Below, piece after piece: positions 32,087 through 40,322 of a stretch of DNA of 42,281 nucleotides (within the stretch, counting starts at the first letter, position 1; every line of letters starts with the position of its first letter). Below the pieces are notes generated by a model. The model saw nothing but the letters and a program-made list of their open reading frames with translations, was not told the DNA's origin and did not search any database. The DNA is from an uncultured Blautia sp. (GTDB taxonomy: Bacteria > Bacillota > Clostridia > Lachnospirales > Lachnospiraceae). A program made the position numbers and the translations under genes. The stretch covers positions 1 to 42,281 of the forward strand of contig UQHF01000034.1 in NCBI GenBank assembly GCA_900540785.1, written 5' to 3'.

Positions 32087-32935
32087 ATGTCAGACAATAT
32101 TATTATGGCGAAATATCAGGGGTTGGGAAATGATTATCTGATTCTGGATGCAGTGAGAAACAGAGTACAGCTTCAGGGGAAGAAAGCGGCGCTTCTCTGT
32201 CAGAGAGGCTTTGGGCTTGGTGCAGACGGCGTTTTGTACGGACCTGTGCAGATAAATGGAAAAATGGGCGTTCATATTTTTAATGCAGACGGAAGCGAAT
32301 CTCCGATCAGCGGAAACGGCGTTCGTATTTTTGCAAAGTATCTTATAGACCAGGGCTATGTAAAGGAATCAAAGTTTGACATTGAGACAATGGCGGGAAC
32401 CATTGAAGTAGAAGTCATGAATGCCCGCGCAACCGAGTTTCGCGTGAAAATGGGAAAGGCATCTTTCCTTTCCGAAGAAATTCCGGTAACAGGGGAAAAA
32501 CGGAAGATTATAAACGAGACGTTTACTTTTCATGAAAAAGAATATAAGGCGACCTGCCTTACAGTAGGAAATCCTCACTGTATTATTTTTACAGATAAGG
32601 TAAGTAAAGAAGCAGTCAAAGAACTGGGACCTTATGTGGAAAATGCAGATGAATTTCCAAACAGAATGAATCTTCAGCTCTGCCGTCTGATCGACAGAGG
32701 AAATTTGGATATTGAAATCTGGGAGAGAGGTTCCGGTTATACAAAAGCTTCCGGTACAGGAAGCTGCGCGGCGGCAGCGGCAGCATATCGACTGGGACTT
32801 GTAGAATCCAGAATCAATGTAAATCAGCCGGGAGGTATGATCCAGATTAACATTAAAGAGGATGGAACCATTTATATGACAGGAACAGTTGGTTTTATTG
32901 CAGACATCAGCATTGCACAGAGCTTCTTTTCCTGA
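32087..32935 (+). CDS. dapF: DapF-like epimerase fold protein with both catalytic Cys replaced by Ser
   Basis: 282-aa member of the diaminopimelate epimerase family, with the two-lobed DapF fold. YQGLGNDYLILD at 10-21, GFGLGADGVL at 41-50, FNADGSE at 65-71, VGNPHC at 160-165 and ERGSGYTKASGTGSCA at 213-228 align with the family. Normal DapF uses two cysteines as acid/base pair, one in CGNG and one in ACGTG. Here these positions are S75 (codon AGC, 32309-32311) and S222 (TCC, 32750-32752). If it acts in lysine synthesis it would convert LL- to meso-diaminopimelate, but with Ser at both sites normal epimerase chemistry is doubtful. GAGAGGTG precedes the ATG at 32087; an upstream in-frame ATG at 32066 lacks a site. 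Monocistronic. The symbol denotes family only. Confidence 0.75.
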   Translation: MSDNIIMAKYQGLGNDYLILDAVRNRVQLQGKKAALLCQRGFGLGADGVLYGPVQINGKMGVHIFNADGSESPISGNGVRIFAKYLIDQGYVKESKFDIETMAGTIEVEVMNARATEFRVKMGKASFLSEEIPVTGEKRKIINETFTFHEKEYKATCLTVGNPHCIIFTDKVSKEAVKELGPYVENADEFPNRMNLQLCRLIDRGNLDIEIWERGSGYTKASGTGSCAAAAAAYRLGLVESRINVNQPGGMIQINIKEDGTIYMTGTVGFIADISIAQSFFS

Positions 32936-32978
32936 ATATTTCTGAATCGGTAAGAACTGTCAAATAAAAAGATTAAAA

Positions 32979-33034
32979 AAAGGATTAAAAAACAGTTTTA
33001 CATAAGTGTCTGCTGTTTTTTAATCCTTTGTGTT
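32979..33034. terminator. Bidirectional terminator between dapF-like gene and pepP-like gene
   Basis: Perfect 17-bp inverted repeat (32979-32995 with 33013-33029) between convergent genes. The stem itself includes A/T runs and TGTGTTTT follows on the plus side. Confidence 0.82.
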
Positions 33035-33042
33035 TTGGGGAT

Positions 33043-34830
33043 TTATTTATTTACCGGTCTAGTGGCTTCTTTCAGCCATTCTTTTTCTTCCTCATTGAGA
33101 TATGGGGAGATTTTTTCGTATACATCTTTGTGGTAGCTGTTTAAAAGCTCTACATCTTTTTCCGCCATATATTTTGTGTCAATGGCGTCTAAGTCAATCG
33201 GCACAAAAGTAACAAATTCAAATTTCATAAACTGACCGTACTGATTTTTTTCTGCTTTGCGGCAGAGCATCAGGTTTTCTGTACGGATTCCGTGGCTTCC
33301 CTCAATGTAGATACCCGGCTCATCGGAGGTAAGCATACCTTCCTCAAAAATTTCGTCTTTCACACGTTCCGGGCTGACTTTCCAGCGCACACCGTTTGGA
33401 CGCTCGTGTACATTTAAAAGATAACCGACGCCGTGTCCTGTTCCGTGGTTAAAGTCAAGCCCTCTTTCCCAGAATGCGCCTCTTGCAAGGTAGTCAAGAT
33501 TTACGCTGGCACAGCCGTGAAGGAATTTCGCATTGCCGAGACGGAGCGTTCCCATAGCCGTCACAGTAAAATGCTCTTTCTGCTCCTCCGTGAGAGGACC
33601 GACAGCGATGGTTCTTGTAATGTCTGTTGTTCCTTCATAATACTGTCCGCCGGAGTCTACAAGATAGAAGCCTTCTGGTTTTAACTGTGCAAAGTCTTCC
33701 TCAGTCGGCTGGTAGTGGCACATCGCTGCATTGGGACCGTAAGCAGAAATGGTCTCAAAGCTTGGCTCAATGTAGCCCTCCTGCTCTTTTCGAAGGCTTT
33801 CCAGTTTTTCTGCAACAGAAAGCTCGTCCATTGGGATTTTGCCGATGTTCTTTTTCAGCCAGTATATATATTTGGTCACAGCAACGCCGTCTTTAATGTG
33901 GGCTTTTCGGATATTTTCCATTTCTGTGGGATTTTTGATGGCTTTCATAAGAGCGGCAGGGTTTACCATGTCTATAATGGTGTTGTCCCCTGCAAGGCTT
34001 TGAAAAATCGTATAGTTTACATGACCTTTTTCCAGTAAGATCGTCTCTCCCTTGATTTCAGATACAAAATCATAGACAGAATCATAGGAATGGATTTCCA
34101 TGCCAAGACCCTGGAGGTAAGATTTTACTTCCTCAGATAAGGCTTTTTCCTGGATAAAGAGATGTCCTTCTGTCTCAGTAAGTACAAGGTAGGAAAGGAC
34201 AACCGGATTGCAGGGAATGTCGTTTCCGCGGATATTGAGAAGCCATACAATGTCGTCAAGAGAAGTCAGCACATGTACGGAAGCCTTGTTTTCCTTCATT
34301 TTTTTACGGATTTTGGAAAGCTTGGAGGCAGCAGACTCTCCAGCGTATTTTTCCTCAAGGATCCATACCGGTTCCGCGGAAAGCTCCGGGCGCTCACTCC
34401 AGATTTCGCCAATTAAATCGCTTCTGTATGAAAGAAATCTTTCCGGAAGTTTTTCCTCAAATGTTTCTCCCAGACTTTCGTTTACAACACGTCCGTCAAA
34501 ACCGAGAGTCATGCCTTCTTTTGTGTGGCTCTGCAGGTATTCTACAACAGTGGGAACGCCTTCTTCGCCCATTTTCATCAGGGTAACGCCTGTGTCTTTT
34601 AATTCCTTTGCAGCCTGTACGAAATAGCGTCCGTCTGTCCAGAGACAAGCCTCGTCCTGTGTGATAACGGCAGTTCCGGCAGAACCGGTAAAGCCGGTAA
34701 TATAGGCCCTGCATTTAAAATACGGTCCTACATATTCAGATTCGTGGTAATCTGCGGTGGGTACAAGATAAGCGTCCACACCGTATTCTTTCATTTTGTC
34801 CCGAAGGGCTTGTAATCGTTCTGTTATCAT
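33043..34830 (-). CDS. Xaa-Pro aminopeptidase (M24B, aminopeptidase P)
   Basis: Cytosolic metalloprotease of 595 aa that removes N-terminal residues before proline. It is the long three-domain type: two creatinase-like N-terminal domains (to about 310) and a C-terminal pita-bread catalytic domain. The five metal ligands are visible: Asp in LVDSGGQYYEG, Asp in GTTDITRT, His in HGTGHGVGYLLNVHE, Glu in DEPGIYIEGSHGIRTENL region and Glu in MKFEFVTF. Full length, no signal peptide. Its start at 34830 follows GTTGAGGAATCG. It is downstream of a lipoprotein gene on the same strand but has its own promoter. Confidence 0.94.
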   Translation of the reverse strand: MITERLQALRDKMKEYGVDAYLVPTADYHESEYVGPYFKCRAYITGFTGSAGTAVITQDEACLWTDGRYFVQAAKELKDTGVTLMKMGEEGVPTVVEYLQSHTKEGMTLGFDGRVVNESLGETFEEKLPERFLSYRSDLIGEIWSERPELSAEPVWILEEKYAGESAASKLSKIRKKMKENKASVHVLTSLDDIVWLLNIRGNDIPCNPVVLSYLVLTETEGHLFIQEKALSEEVKSYLQGLGMEIHSYDSVYDFVSEIKGETILLEKGHVNYTIFQSLAGDNTIIDMVNPAALMKAIKNPTEMENIRKAHIKDGVAVTKYIYWLKKNIGKIPMDELSVAEKLESLRKEQEGYIEPSFETISAYGPNAAMCHYQPTEEDFAQLKPEGFYLVDSGGQYYEGTTDITRTIAVGPLTEEQKEHFTVTAMGTLRLGNAKFLHGCASVNLDYLARGAFWERGLDFNHGTGHGVGYLLNVHERPNGVRWKVSPERVKDEIFEEGMLTSDEPGIYIEGSHGIRTENLMLCRKAEKNQYGQFMKFEFVTFVPIDLDAIDTKYMAEKDVELLNSYHKDVYEKISPYLNEEEKEWLKEATRPVNK

Positions 34831-34878
34831 AGTTTCGATTCCTCAACTTTCTTATGTTTGTTCAGAATGTCTATTCCT

Positions 34879-34906
34879 ATTTTATCACATTGAGAAATGA
34901 TGTCCA
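34879..34906 (-). promoter_or_regulatory. Promoter of the aminopeptidase gene
   Basis: Minus-strand TGGACA (34901-34906), 16-nt spacer and TAAAAT (34879-34884), about 50 nt before the start codon. Confidence 0.6.
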
Positions 34907-34917
34907 GTGGAATATTT

Positions 34918-35292
34918 TCAGCCTTTTGAGCCAATGGGAGCGCCTCCGCCCATTAAATTTCCGTCCTTATCATAAATACGTCCTTTGGAATCTACGTGTC
35001 CGCCCTCTGGAACTGCCCAGCTTCCGTCTTCCTCGAAGGTGTTTCCTTCCGGGTCTACAATGTGTCCATTTTTATCCCTGTGAGAACCTTCCGGCGGCTG
35101 AAAGCCCTGTCCTGTTTCCGGTAAAGATGTTTCGGTAGTTTTTGGCTGCGCAGAAGTATCATTAGTTGTGGAAGGAGAAGAGGTAAGAGAGGGTTTCTCC
35201 TGTTTGGAAGAGGGGGCGGATTCCGTCTGGCAGCCTGTAAAACTTAAAAGACAGGCAATCGCAAGTATACTGAAAAGTTTACCATATTTCAT
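34918..35292 (-). CDS. Small lipoprotein with tandem Gly/Asp repeats
   Basis: 124-aa lipoprotein: signal MKYGKLFSILAIACLLS and lipobox FTGC with Cys at residue 21. A Ser/Thr/Pro-rich linker (22-65) follows, then two imperfect repeats of about 30 residues built on PEG-x-H-x-D-x-x-G-x-I-x-D-x-x-GN (about 70-90 and 97-115). The D-x-x-G-x-I-x-D pattern resembles short beta-hairpin or calcium-binding repeats of surface proteins, by eye only. Function unknown. The start is followed upstream by AAGGAGGCTC. Confidence 0.75.
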   Translation of the reverse strand: MKYGKLFSILAIACLLSFTGCQTESAPSSKQEKPSLTSSPSTTNDTSAQPKTTETSLPETGQGFQPPEGSHRDKNGHIVDPEGNTFEEDGSWAVPEGGHVDSKGRIYDKDGNLMGGGAPIGSKG

Positions 35293-35390
35293 AGTGAGCC
35301 TCCTTGTATAATAGAAAACTTATAGAGTTTCTGATTTTATTTTAACACAGAGTTGTTGAAGCAGCTATTAAAGAAATCTAAATTTTTCTC

Positions 35391-35419
35391 TTGCAATTTT
35401 GGAAAAACAACATTATAAT
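35391..35419 (+). promoter_or_regulatory. Promoter of the winged-helix/MFS operon
   Basis: TTGCAA (35391-35396), exact 17-nt spacer and TATAAT (35414-35419), about 40 nt before the regulator start. Short GATATAA repeats near 35432-35445 may be its operator. Confidence 0.72.
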
Positions 35420-35460
35420 TTATGTAACGATATAAAAGATATAATGCAAGGAGGATATTT

Positions 35461-36030
35461 ATGAGCAGAAAAATCAGCATTACCACACGGAAACAGCTTG
35501 AGATTTTTATGAACGTACAGAGACAGAAATTACTGAAAACAATGGATATGGAAAAAGTTCCCATGACGCCAAAGCAGCTTTCTGTAATCCTTGAGATTTC
35601 CCCGTCCTCTGTGACATACCACTTAAAGAAACTGGAGGAACTGGGACTGGTGGAGCTGGATCATACAGAGAGCATTCACGGCATTCAGGCAAAGTTTTAC
35701 AGAAGGGTTCCGGCAGTGGTGAATCTGAAAGGGGATTTGCAGGACGATCTTCACGCGGAAAAGGAGCTGATCCTGGATTACCTGATCAATGACATCTGGA
35801 CAGGATTCAAAAAATATATAACAGATTTATATAAGAAGGAAAAAAATCCCCGGGAGGTAACAGGAGACTGTCTGAACGGTGTGATTTATCTGACAGATGA
35901 GGAAGCAAAAAAAGTGAAGGCGCAGATTCTTGCGTTTCAGGAGGCGCACATGAAGCCGAAGGAAGGGGCGAAGCCCTGGGATATGGCGCTGATTGCTTAT
36001 CCGGGAAAGAGGACAAAAGACGAAAAGTAA
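35461..36030 (+). CDS. ArsR-like winged helix-turn-helix regulator
   Basis: 189-aa regulator. The ArsR-like winged helix covers about residues 10-85: LEIFMNVQRQKLLKTM, then MTPKQLSVILEISPSSVTYHLKKLEELGLVEL with the recognition helix, and a GIQAKFYRRV wing. The C-terminal 100 residues form a helical effector or dimerisation domain without cysteine metal sites. GGAGG precedes the ATG. An MFS exporter starts 12 nt after the stop, so the regulator probably controls its own operon in response to an exported compound. Confidence 0.85.
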   Translation: MSRKISITTRKQLEIFMNVQRQKLLKTMDMEKVPMTPKQLSVILEISPSSVTYHLKKLEELGLVELDHTESIHGIQAKFYRRVPAVVNLKGDLQDDLHAEKELILDYLINDIWTGFKKYITDLYKKEKNPREVTGDCLNGVIYLTDEEAKKVKAQILAFQEAHMKPKEGAKPWDMALIAYPGKRTKDEK

Positions 36031-36042
36031 AGGGGGAGTTTT

Positions 36043-37233
36043 ATGCTGCTGTCACATAAAATACTGTTTTTTCTTAATTCCTTTTCTACGGGGATTTTAA
36101 CACCCGTTTTAACGCTCGTCCTTTGCTCGCATGGGGCAAGTCTTTCCACAGTTCCCGTTTTTCTGGGAATTTTTGCAGTTACAGTTATGGTTTTAGAGGT
36201 ACCGAGCGGAGTATTTGCAGATTTAAAGGGAAGAAAAAATACATTTCTCATGTCTCATATTTTTATCTGGCTCAGTTTTTTTACGATTTTTCTGGGAAAT
36301 TCGCCTTTGTTTCTTGCAGTCGGAAATGTTTTTCTGGGAATGGGAAGAGCCTTTGGTTCCGGTTCTATGGAGGCTCTGGAAATTGACCAGTACATTGAGA
36401 AAAATGGAAAAACACATCTTCCCGAAATCAACAGTCTTCTTGCGAAGCTTGATAACTTCGGGCTTGCAGCAGGCGCACTTCTCGGCGGGTATCTTGGATA
36501 TGTGGATTCTGATTATTCCCTGAATCTTATAAGCCTTTTACTGGCAGAAGCAGTTTTGATCTTCATGGCAGTTTTCTTTGTAAAAGAAGAGAGAACAGAG
36601 AGAAAAAAGACAGAACAGAACCTTTTGACAGGATTTTCGGGAATGTTAAAAAGTATCAAAGCTTCCCGTATTTTATGCGCTGTCTGCGGCATGGCGGCAG
36701 TTCTTGGATTTCTTCTGGCGGCAGTGGAAACATACTGGCAGCCTTCCATAAAGCTTTACCTTCCGGAAAATCTTACGTGGCTTCTCGGAATTGTAAACTG
36801 CTCTGCCTATCTTGGAGGAAGCCTGGGGAATACGGCAGGAATGAAAATTTTGTCAAAAACGGGGAACACCTTATCTGCAAAGAAAAGATTATACGCAGCG
36901 TTTCGTATTCTTCTCTGCCTTGTTCCTGTTTTTATGGCATTTTGTCGTACCTGGTACATATTTGCCCTGGTATATGCCCTTGTATATATGGTTTCCGGAA
37001 TGGCGGGACTGGTGGAAAATACACTTCTTCACGAAGCGGCAGACAGCAGCTTTCGCGCTTCTATGATGTCCCTCTATTCCCTCCTTGTAAGAGGGGGAAG
37101 TATAGGCACTTCCCTTTTGTGCGGTGTCCTCCTTCAGAGCGGAAATCTGAACCTTGTATGGATATTTGTCCCCCTTGCGGCACTTGGAGCTACCGCGCTG
37201 ATGATTTTGTTTGTAATTCCCCGGAAGATATGA
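36043..37233 (+). CDS. Major facilitator superfamily transporter
   Basis: 396-aa transporter with about 11-12 helices. The loop 2-3 signature GVFADLKGRKNTF near residue 57 fits the MFS drug:proton antiporter type. The N-terminus begins directly in helix 1 (LLSHKILFFLNSFSTGIL). No fused domain. It follows a winged-helix regulator, a common arrangement for multidrug exporters. Substrate unknown. AAAGGGGGAG precedes the start. Confidence 0.9.
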   Translation: MLLSHKILFFLNSFSTGILTPVLTLVLCSHGASLSTVPVFLGIFAVTVMVLEVPSGVFADLKGRKNTFLMSHIFIWLSFFTIFLGNSPLFLAVGNVFLGMGRAFGSGSMEALEIDQYIEKNGKTHLPEINSLLAKLDNFGLAAGALLGGYLGYVDSDYSLNLISLLLAEAVLIFMAVFFVKEERTERKKTEQNLLTGFSGMLKSIKASRILCAVCGMAAVLGFLLAAVETYWQPSIKLYLPENLTWLLGIVNCSAYLGGSLGNTAGMKILSKTGNTLSAKKRLYAAFRILLCLVPVFMAFCRTWYIFALVYALVYMVSGMAGLVENTLLHEAADSSFRASMMSLYSLLVRGGSIGTSLLCGVLLQSGNLNLVWIFVPLAALGATALMILFVIPRKI

Positions 37234-37264
37234 TATTGTATACAGTGAGTATTTGTCTTTTTGC

Positions 37265-37395
37265 CAGAATCAGAGTGTTAAGTATCTGAAAATTTATCTG
37301 CGGCAAAAGGGATATGGTCTGCGGAAATTGTCTGGCTGAACAGCCCATATCCCTCGGACGCAGAAACATTTCAGACCTTTAACACCCTGATTCTG
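37265..37395. repeat. Large nested inverted repeat upstream of prfB
   Basis: A 27-bp outer arm pairs 37265-37291 with 37369-37395 (three mismatches and one G-T wobble). Inside, TCTGCG (37297-37302) pairs with CGCAGA (37359-37364), and GGGATATGG (37309-37317) pairs with CCATATCCC (37345-37353), leaving a 27-nt loop. The whole 131 nt can thus fold into one long hairpin. Short direct repeats also occur (TCTGCGG twice, 21 nt apart; ATCTGAAAAT at 37284 and 37414). No T-tract follows, so it is not a simple terminator. It could be a structured RNA leader, a MITE-like element or a readthrough-stopping stem. Confidence 0.7.
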
Positions 37396-37442
37396 CAGGA
37401 CAACAAAACGAAAATCTGAAAATAAAGAAAGAGGGTGAAGCT

Positions 37443-38561
37443 GTGGTTGAGTTAGATCAGTTCAAAAGCGTTCTTGCGACATACACAGAACCATTGGCGG
37501 AGGTGAAAGACTCCCTTGACCTGGCTAACAAAGAGCAGCGGGTTGAAGAGCTGGAGCGCGAGATGGAGGCTCCGGACTTCTGGGACAATGCAGAAGTTTC
37601 CCAGAAAAAAATGAAGGAATTAAAAGGATTAAAAGACGACATGGAAACATATCAGAATCTTGTAACACAGATGGAAGATATGGAAACCATGATTGAGATG
37701 GGATATGAGGAAAACGACCCGGAACTGATTCCGGAAATCCAGGAAATGCTGGATCAGTTCCAGACAGATTTTGACAACATTCGTGTAAAAACACTTCTCT
37801 CAGGAGAATACGACAGCGAAAATGCCATTATCAAACTGAATGCGGGTGCAGGCGGAACGGAAGCCTGTGACTGGTGCGGTATGCTTTACCGTATGTACAG
37901 CCGCTGGGCAGACAGAAAAGGCTTCAGCATGGAAGTTCTTGACTATCTTGATGGAGACGAGGCAGGCGTGAAATCTGTTACCTTCCAGGTGAACGGAGAA
38001 AATGCGTACGGCTATTTAAAATCAGAAAAAGGCGTGCATCGTCTTGTCCGGATTTCTCCGTTTAATGCGGCGGGAAAACGACAGACTTCCTTTGTATCCT
38101 GCGACGTTATGCCGGATATAGAGAAAGACCTTGACGTAGAAATTAATGACGAGGACATCCGTATTGATACTTACCGAAGCAGCGGCGCCGGCGGACAGCA
38201 CATCAACAAAACATCTTCTGCGATCCGTATTACGCATTTCCCTACAGGAATCGTAGTACAGTGTCAGAATGAGCGTTCCCAGCATATGAACAAAGATAAG
38301 GCAATGCAGATGTTGAAGGCAAAGCTGTATCTCTTAAAGCAGCAGGAGGCTGAGGAAAAACTTTCCGGAATCCGCGGCGAGGTAACAGATATTGGCTGGG
38401 GAAATCAGATCCGCTCCTATGTCATGCAGCCATATACAATGGTAAAAGACCACCGCACAAACGAGGAAACAGGAAACGTAGATGCAGTGATGGATGGAAG
38501 TATTGATATTTTTATTAATGCGTATCTGAAATGGATTGCACTTTCTAAAAAGACAGAGTAA
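37443..38561 (+). CDS. prfB: Peptide chain release factor 2, without programmed frameshift
   Basis: RF2 (372 aa) releases the finished chain at UAA and UGA stop codons. The tripeptide anticodon SPF is present in RISPFNAAGKRQTSF near 200 and the catalytic GGQ in SSGAGGQHINK near 246. The coding frame is continuous from a GTG start at 37443 (AGAGGGTG before it). In many bacteria a CTT-TGA-C slippery stop near codon 25 must be frameshifted. Here the matching place reads TCC CTT GAC CTG (S-L-D-L) in frame, so the autoregulatory frameshift is absent. Confidence 0.96.
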   Translation: MVELDQFKSVLATYTEPLAEVKDSLDLANKEQRVEELEREMEAPDFWDNAEVSQKKMKELKGLKDDMETYQNLVTQMEDMETMIEMGYEENDPELIPEIQEMLDQFQTDFDNIRVKTLLSGEYDSENAIIKLNAGAGGTEACDWCGMLYRMYSRWADRKGFSMEVLDYLDGDEAGVKSVTFQVNGENAYGYLKSEKGVHRLVRISPFNAAGKRQTSFVSCDVMPDIEKDLDVEINDEDIRIDTYRSSGAGGQHINKTSSAIRITHFPTGIVVQCQNERSQHMNKDKAMQMLKAKLYLLKQQEAEEKLSGIRGEVTDIGWGNQIRSYVMQPYTMVKDHRTNEETGNVDAVMDGSIDIFINAYLKWIALSKKTE

Positions 38562-38567
38562 AAAAAC

Positions 38568-38596
38568 TTGCGAAGAGGGTTTTTCTGTGATAATAT
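38568..38596 (+). promoter_or_regulatory. Promoter of the threonine/aspartate-family operon
   Basis: TTGCGA (38568-38573), 17-nt spacer and TAATAT (38591-38596), about 52 nt before the ACT-domain gene. It starts within 10 nt of the prfB stop. Confidence 0.65.
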
Positions 38597-38647
38597 ATCT
38601 CTCATAGAAAAACAAATGTCTTTACTTAACGGACGGAGAGGGAAACC

Positions 38648-39100
38648 ATGGAGAAACAGGGCGAGAAGAAAAAGTATTATGTAGTAAAAGAACGGGCAGT
38701 GCCGGAGGTGCTTTTAAAGGTGGTAGAAGCGAAGAAGCTTCTTGATTCCGGAAAAGTGCAGACGGTACAGGAAGCCGCAGAGAAAATGGACATCAGCAGG
38801 AGTTCCTTCTATAAATATAAGGATGATATTTTTCCTTTCCATGAGGAAGCCAGGGGAAAGACGATTACCTTTATTATTCAGATGGATGATGAGCCGGGAC
38901 TTTTGTCAGTGGTGCTTGGGGCAATCGCGCGTTTTCATGGAAATATTCTTACTATTCATCAAAGTATCCCGATCAACGGAGTGGCAATGCTGACTTTGAG
39001 CGTGGATATTCTTCCGGGAGAGGGAGACATAGAAGCTATGGTAGAAGAAATTGAGGAAAGCGATGGCATTCATTATCTGAAAATATTAGGCAGGGAGTAG
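38648..39100 (+). CDS. ACT domain-containing regulator, ThrR (PheB/YszB)-like
   Basis: 150-aa protein with an N-terminal helix-turn-helix-like part (about 20-65, VQTVQEAAEKMDISRSSFYKYKDDIFP) and a C-terminal amino-acid-binding ACT domain (about 72-148, ITFIIQMDDEPGLLSVVLGAIARFHGNILTIHQSIP split by strands). The family member in Bacillus subtilis, formerly PheB/YszB, is ThrR, a DNA-binding repressor of hom-thr genes. Here it lies 5 nt before hom, so threonine or a related amino acid probably controls this operon through it. Older annotations as chorismate mutase are unlikely. Confidence 0.85.
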   Translation: MEKQGEKKKYYVVKERAVPEVLLKVVEAKKLLDSGKVQTVQEAAEKMDISRSSFYKYKDDIFPFHEEARGKTITFIIQMDDEPGLLSVVLGAIARFHGNILTIHQSIPINGVAMLTLSVDILPGEGDIEAMVEEIEESDGIHYLKILGRE

Positions 39101-39105
39101 ACGAT

Positions 39106-40317
39106 ATGGTAAATATTGCAGTATTAGGCTATGGTACAGTAGGAAGCGGAGTGGTAGAGGTAATCCGCACAAACCATGAAAGCATCAACAAGCGGGCGGA
39201 AGAGGAGATCAATATCAAATATGTCCTGGACCGCCGTGATTTTCCGGGAGATCCGGTTGAGGACGTTCTTGTTCACGACTACGAAGTGATCGTAAACGAC
39301 CCGGAGGTAGATATTGTAGTGGAAGTTATGGGAGGGATCGAACCTGCCTATACTTTTGTAAAGCGCGCGCTGGAAGCAGGAAAGAGCGTTTGTACTTCCA
39401 ACAAAGCTCTTGTGGCAAAACACGGTCCTGAGCTTGTGCAGATGGCAAAAGAGAGAAGCATTAACTTCCTTTTTGAGGCGAGCTGCGGAGGCGGAATCCC
39501 CATTATCCGTGCACTGAATAAATCTCTTACAGCAGACGAGATCGATGAGATCACAGGAATTTTAAACGGAACAACAAACTATATGCTTGACAAAATGAGC
39601 ACAGAAGGAAGCGATTTCAGTGCAGTATTAAAAGAAGCGCAGGAGCTGGGTTATGCGGAGGCAGACCCGACAGCAGATGTGGAAGGACACGATGCAGGGC
39701 GCAAAATCGCAATCCTTTCCTCTCTCGCATACGGTAAATTTGTAAATTACGAAGATGTCTATATGGAAGGAATCACAAAGATCACTCAGGAAGATATGGA
39801 ATACGCAAGAACTCTTGGTATGAATATCAAACTTCTTGCAACAAGCCGGAAGGTGGGAGATTCCTATTATGCTATGGTAGCTCCTTTTATGGTAGGCAAA
39901 TCAAGCCCGCTTCACAGCATAGACGGCGTATTTAACGCCGTTTTCGTACACGGGAATATGCTGGGAGACGCAATGTTCTACGGAAGCGGAGCAGGAAAGC
40001 TTCCAACAGCAAGCGCAGTTGTTGCAGACGTGGTAGACGAAGCAAAACATCTTCACAGAAATATTATGACAAACTGGACAAATCAGCCCCTTCCCCTGAC
40101 TCCACTTGATGATGTGGAAGGAAGATTTTTTATCCGTGTAAAAGATGTGGCAGTAGATGAACTGGAAGAGGCATTCGGACAGGTACAGACTGTGGAGACA
40201 GATGCACTTCCGGAAGAAATGGGTGTGATGACCTCCGTTATTACTCAGGGGGCATATAAGGCAGGAGCAGAGAAACTTGGAGACCGTGTGATCTCTATGA
40301 TCCGTGTAAAGGACTGA
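39106..40317 (+). CDS. hom: Homoserine dehydrogenase
   Basis: NAD(P)H-dependent reduction of aspartate semialdehyde to homoserine, the branch to threonine and methionine; 403 aa. The Rossmann motif VLGYGTVGSGVVEV is at 5-18, TSNKALVAKHG near 104, GILNGTTNYML near 148 and ADPTADVEGHDAGRKIAIL near 187-205 with the catalytic Asp/Lys. The C-terminal part (about 342-403) has the FFIRVKD start of an ACT domain but lacks the PGVLA turn and is shorter than usual, so feedback control may be reduced or moved to the neighbouring ThrR-like protein. The next gene starts 5 nt after the stop. Confidence 0.95.
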   Translation: MVNIAVLGYGTVGSGVVEVIRTNHESINKRAEEEINIKYVLDRRDFPGDPVEDVLVHDYEVIVNDPEVDIVVEVMGGIEPAYTFVKRALEAGKSVCTSNKALVAKHGPELVQMAKERSINFLFEASCGGGIPIIRALNKSLTADEIDEITGILNGTTNYMLDKMSTEGSDFSAVLKEAQELGYAEADPTADVEGHDAGRKIAILSSLAYGKFVNYEDVYMEGITKITQEDMEYARTLGMNIKLLATSRKVGDSYYAMVAPFMVGKSSPLHSIDGVFNAVFVHGNMLGDAMFYGSGAGKLPTASAVVADVVDEAKHLHRNIMTNWTNQPLPLTPLDDVEGRFFIRVKDVAVDELEEAFGQVQTVETDALPEEMGVMTSVITQGAYKAGAEKLGDRVISMIRVKD

Positions 40318-40322
40318 TATAA

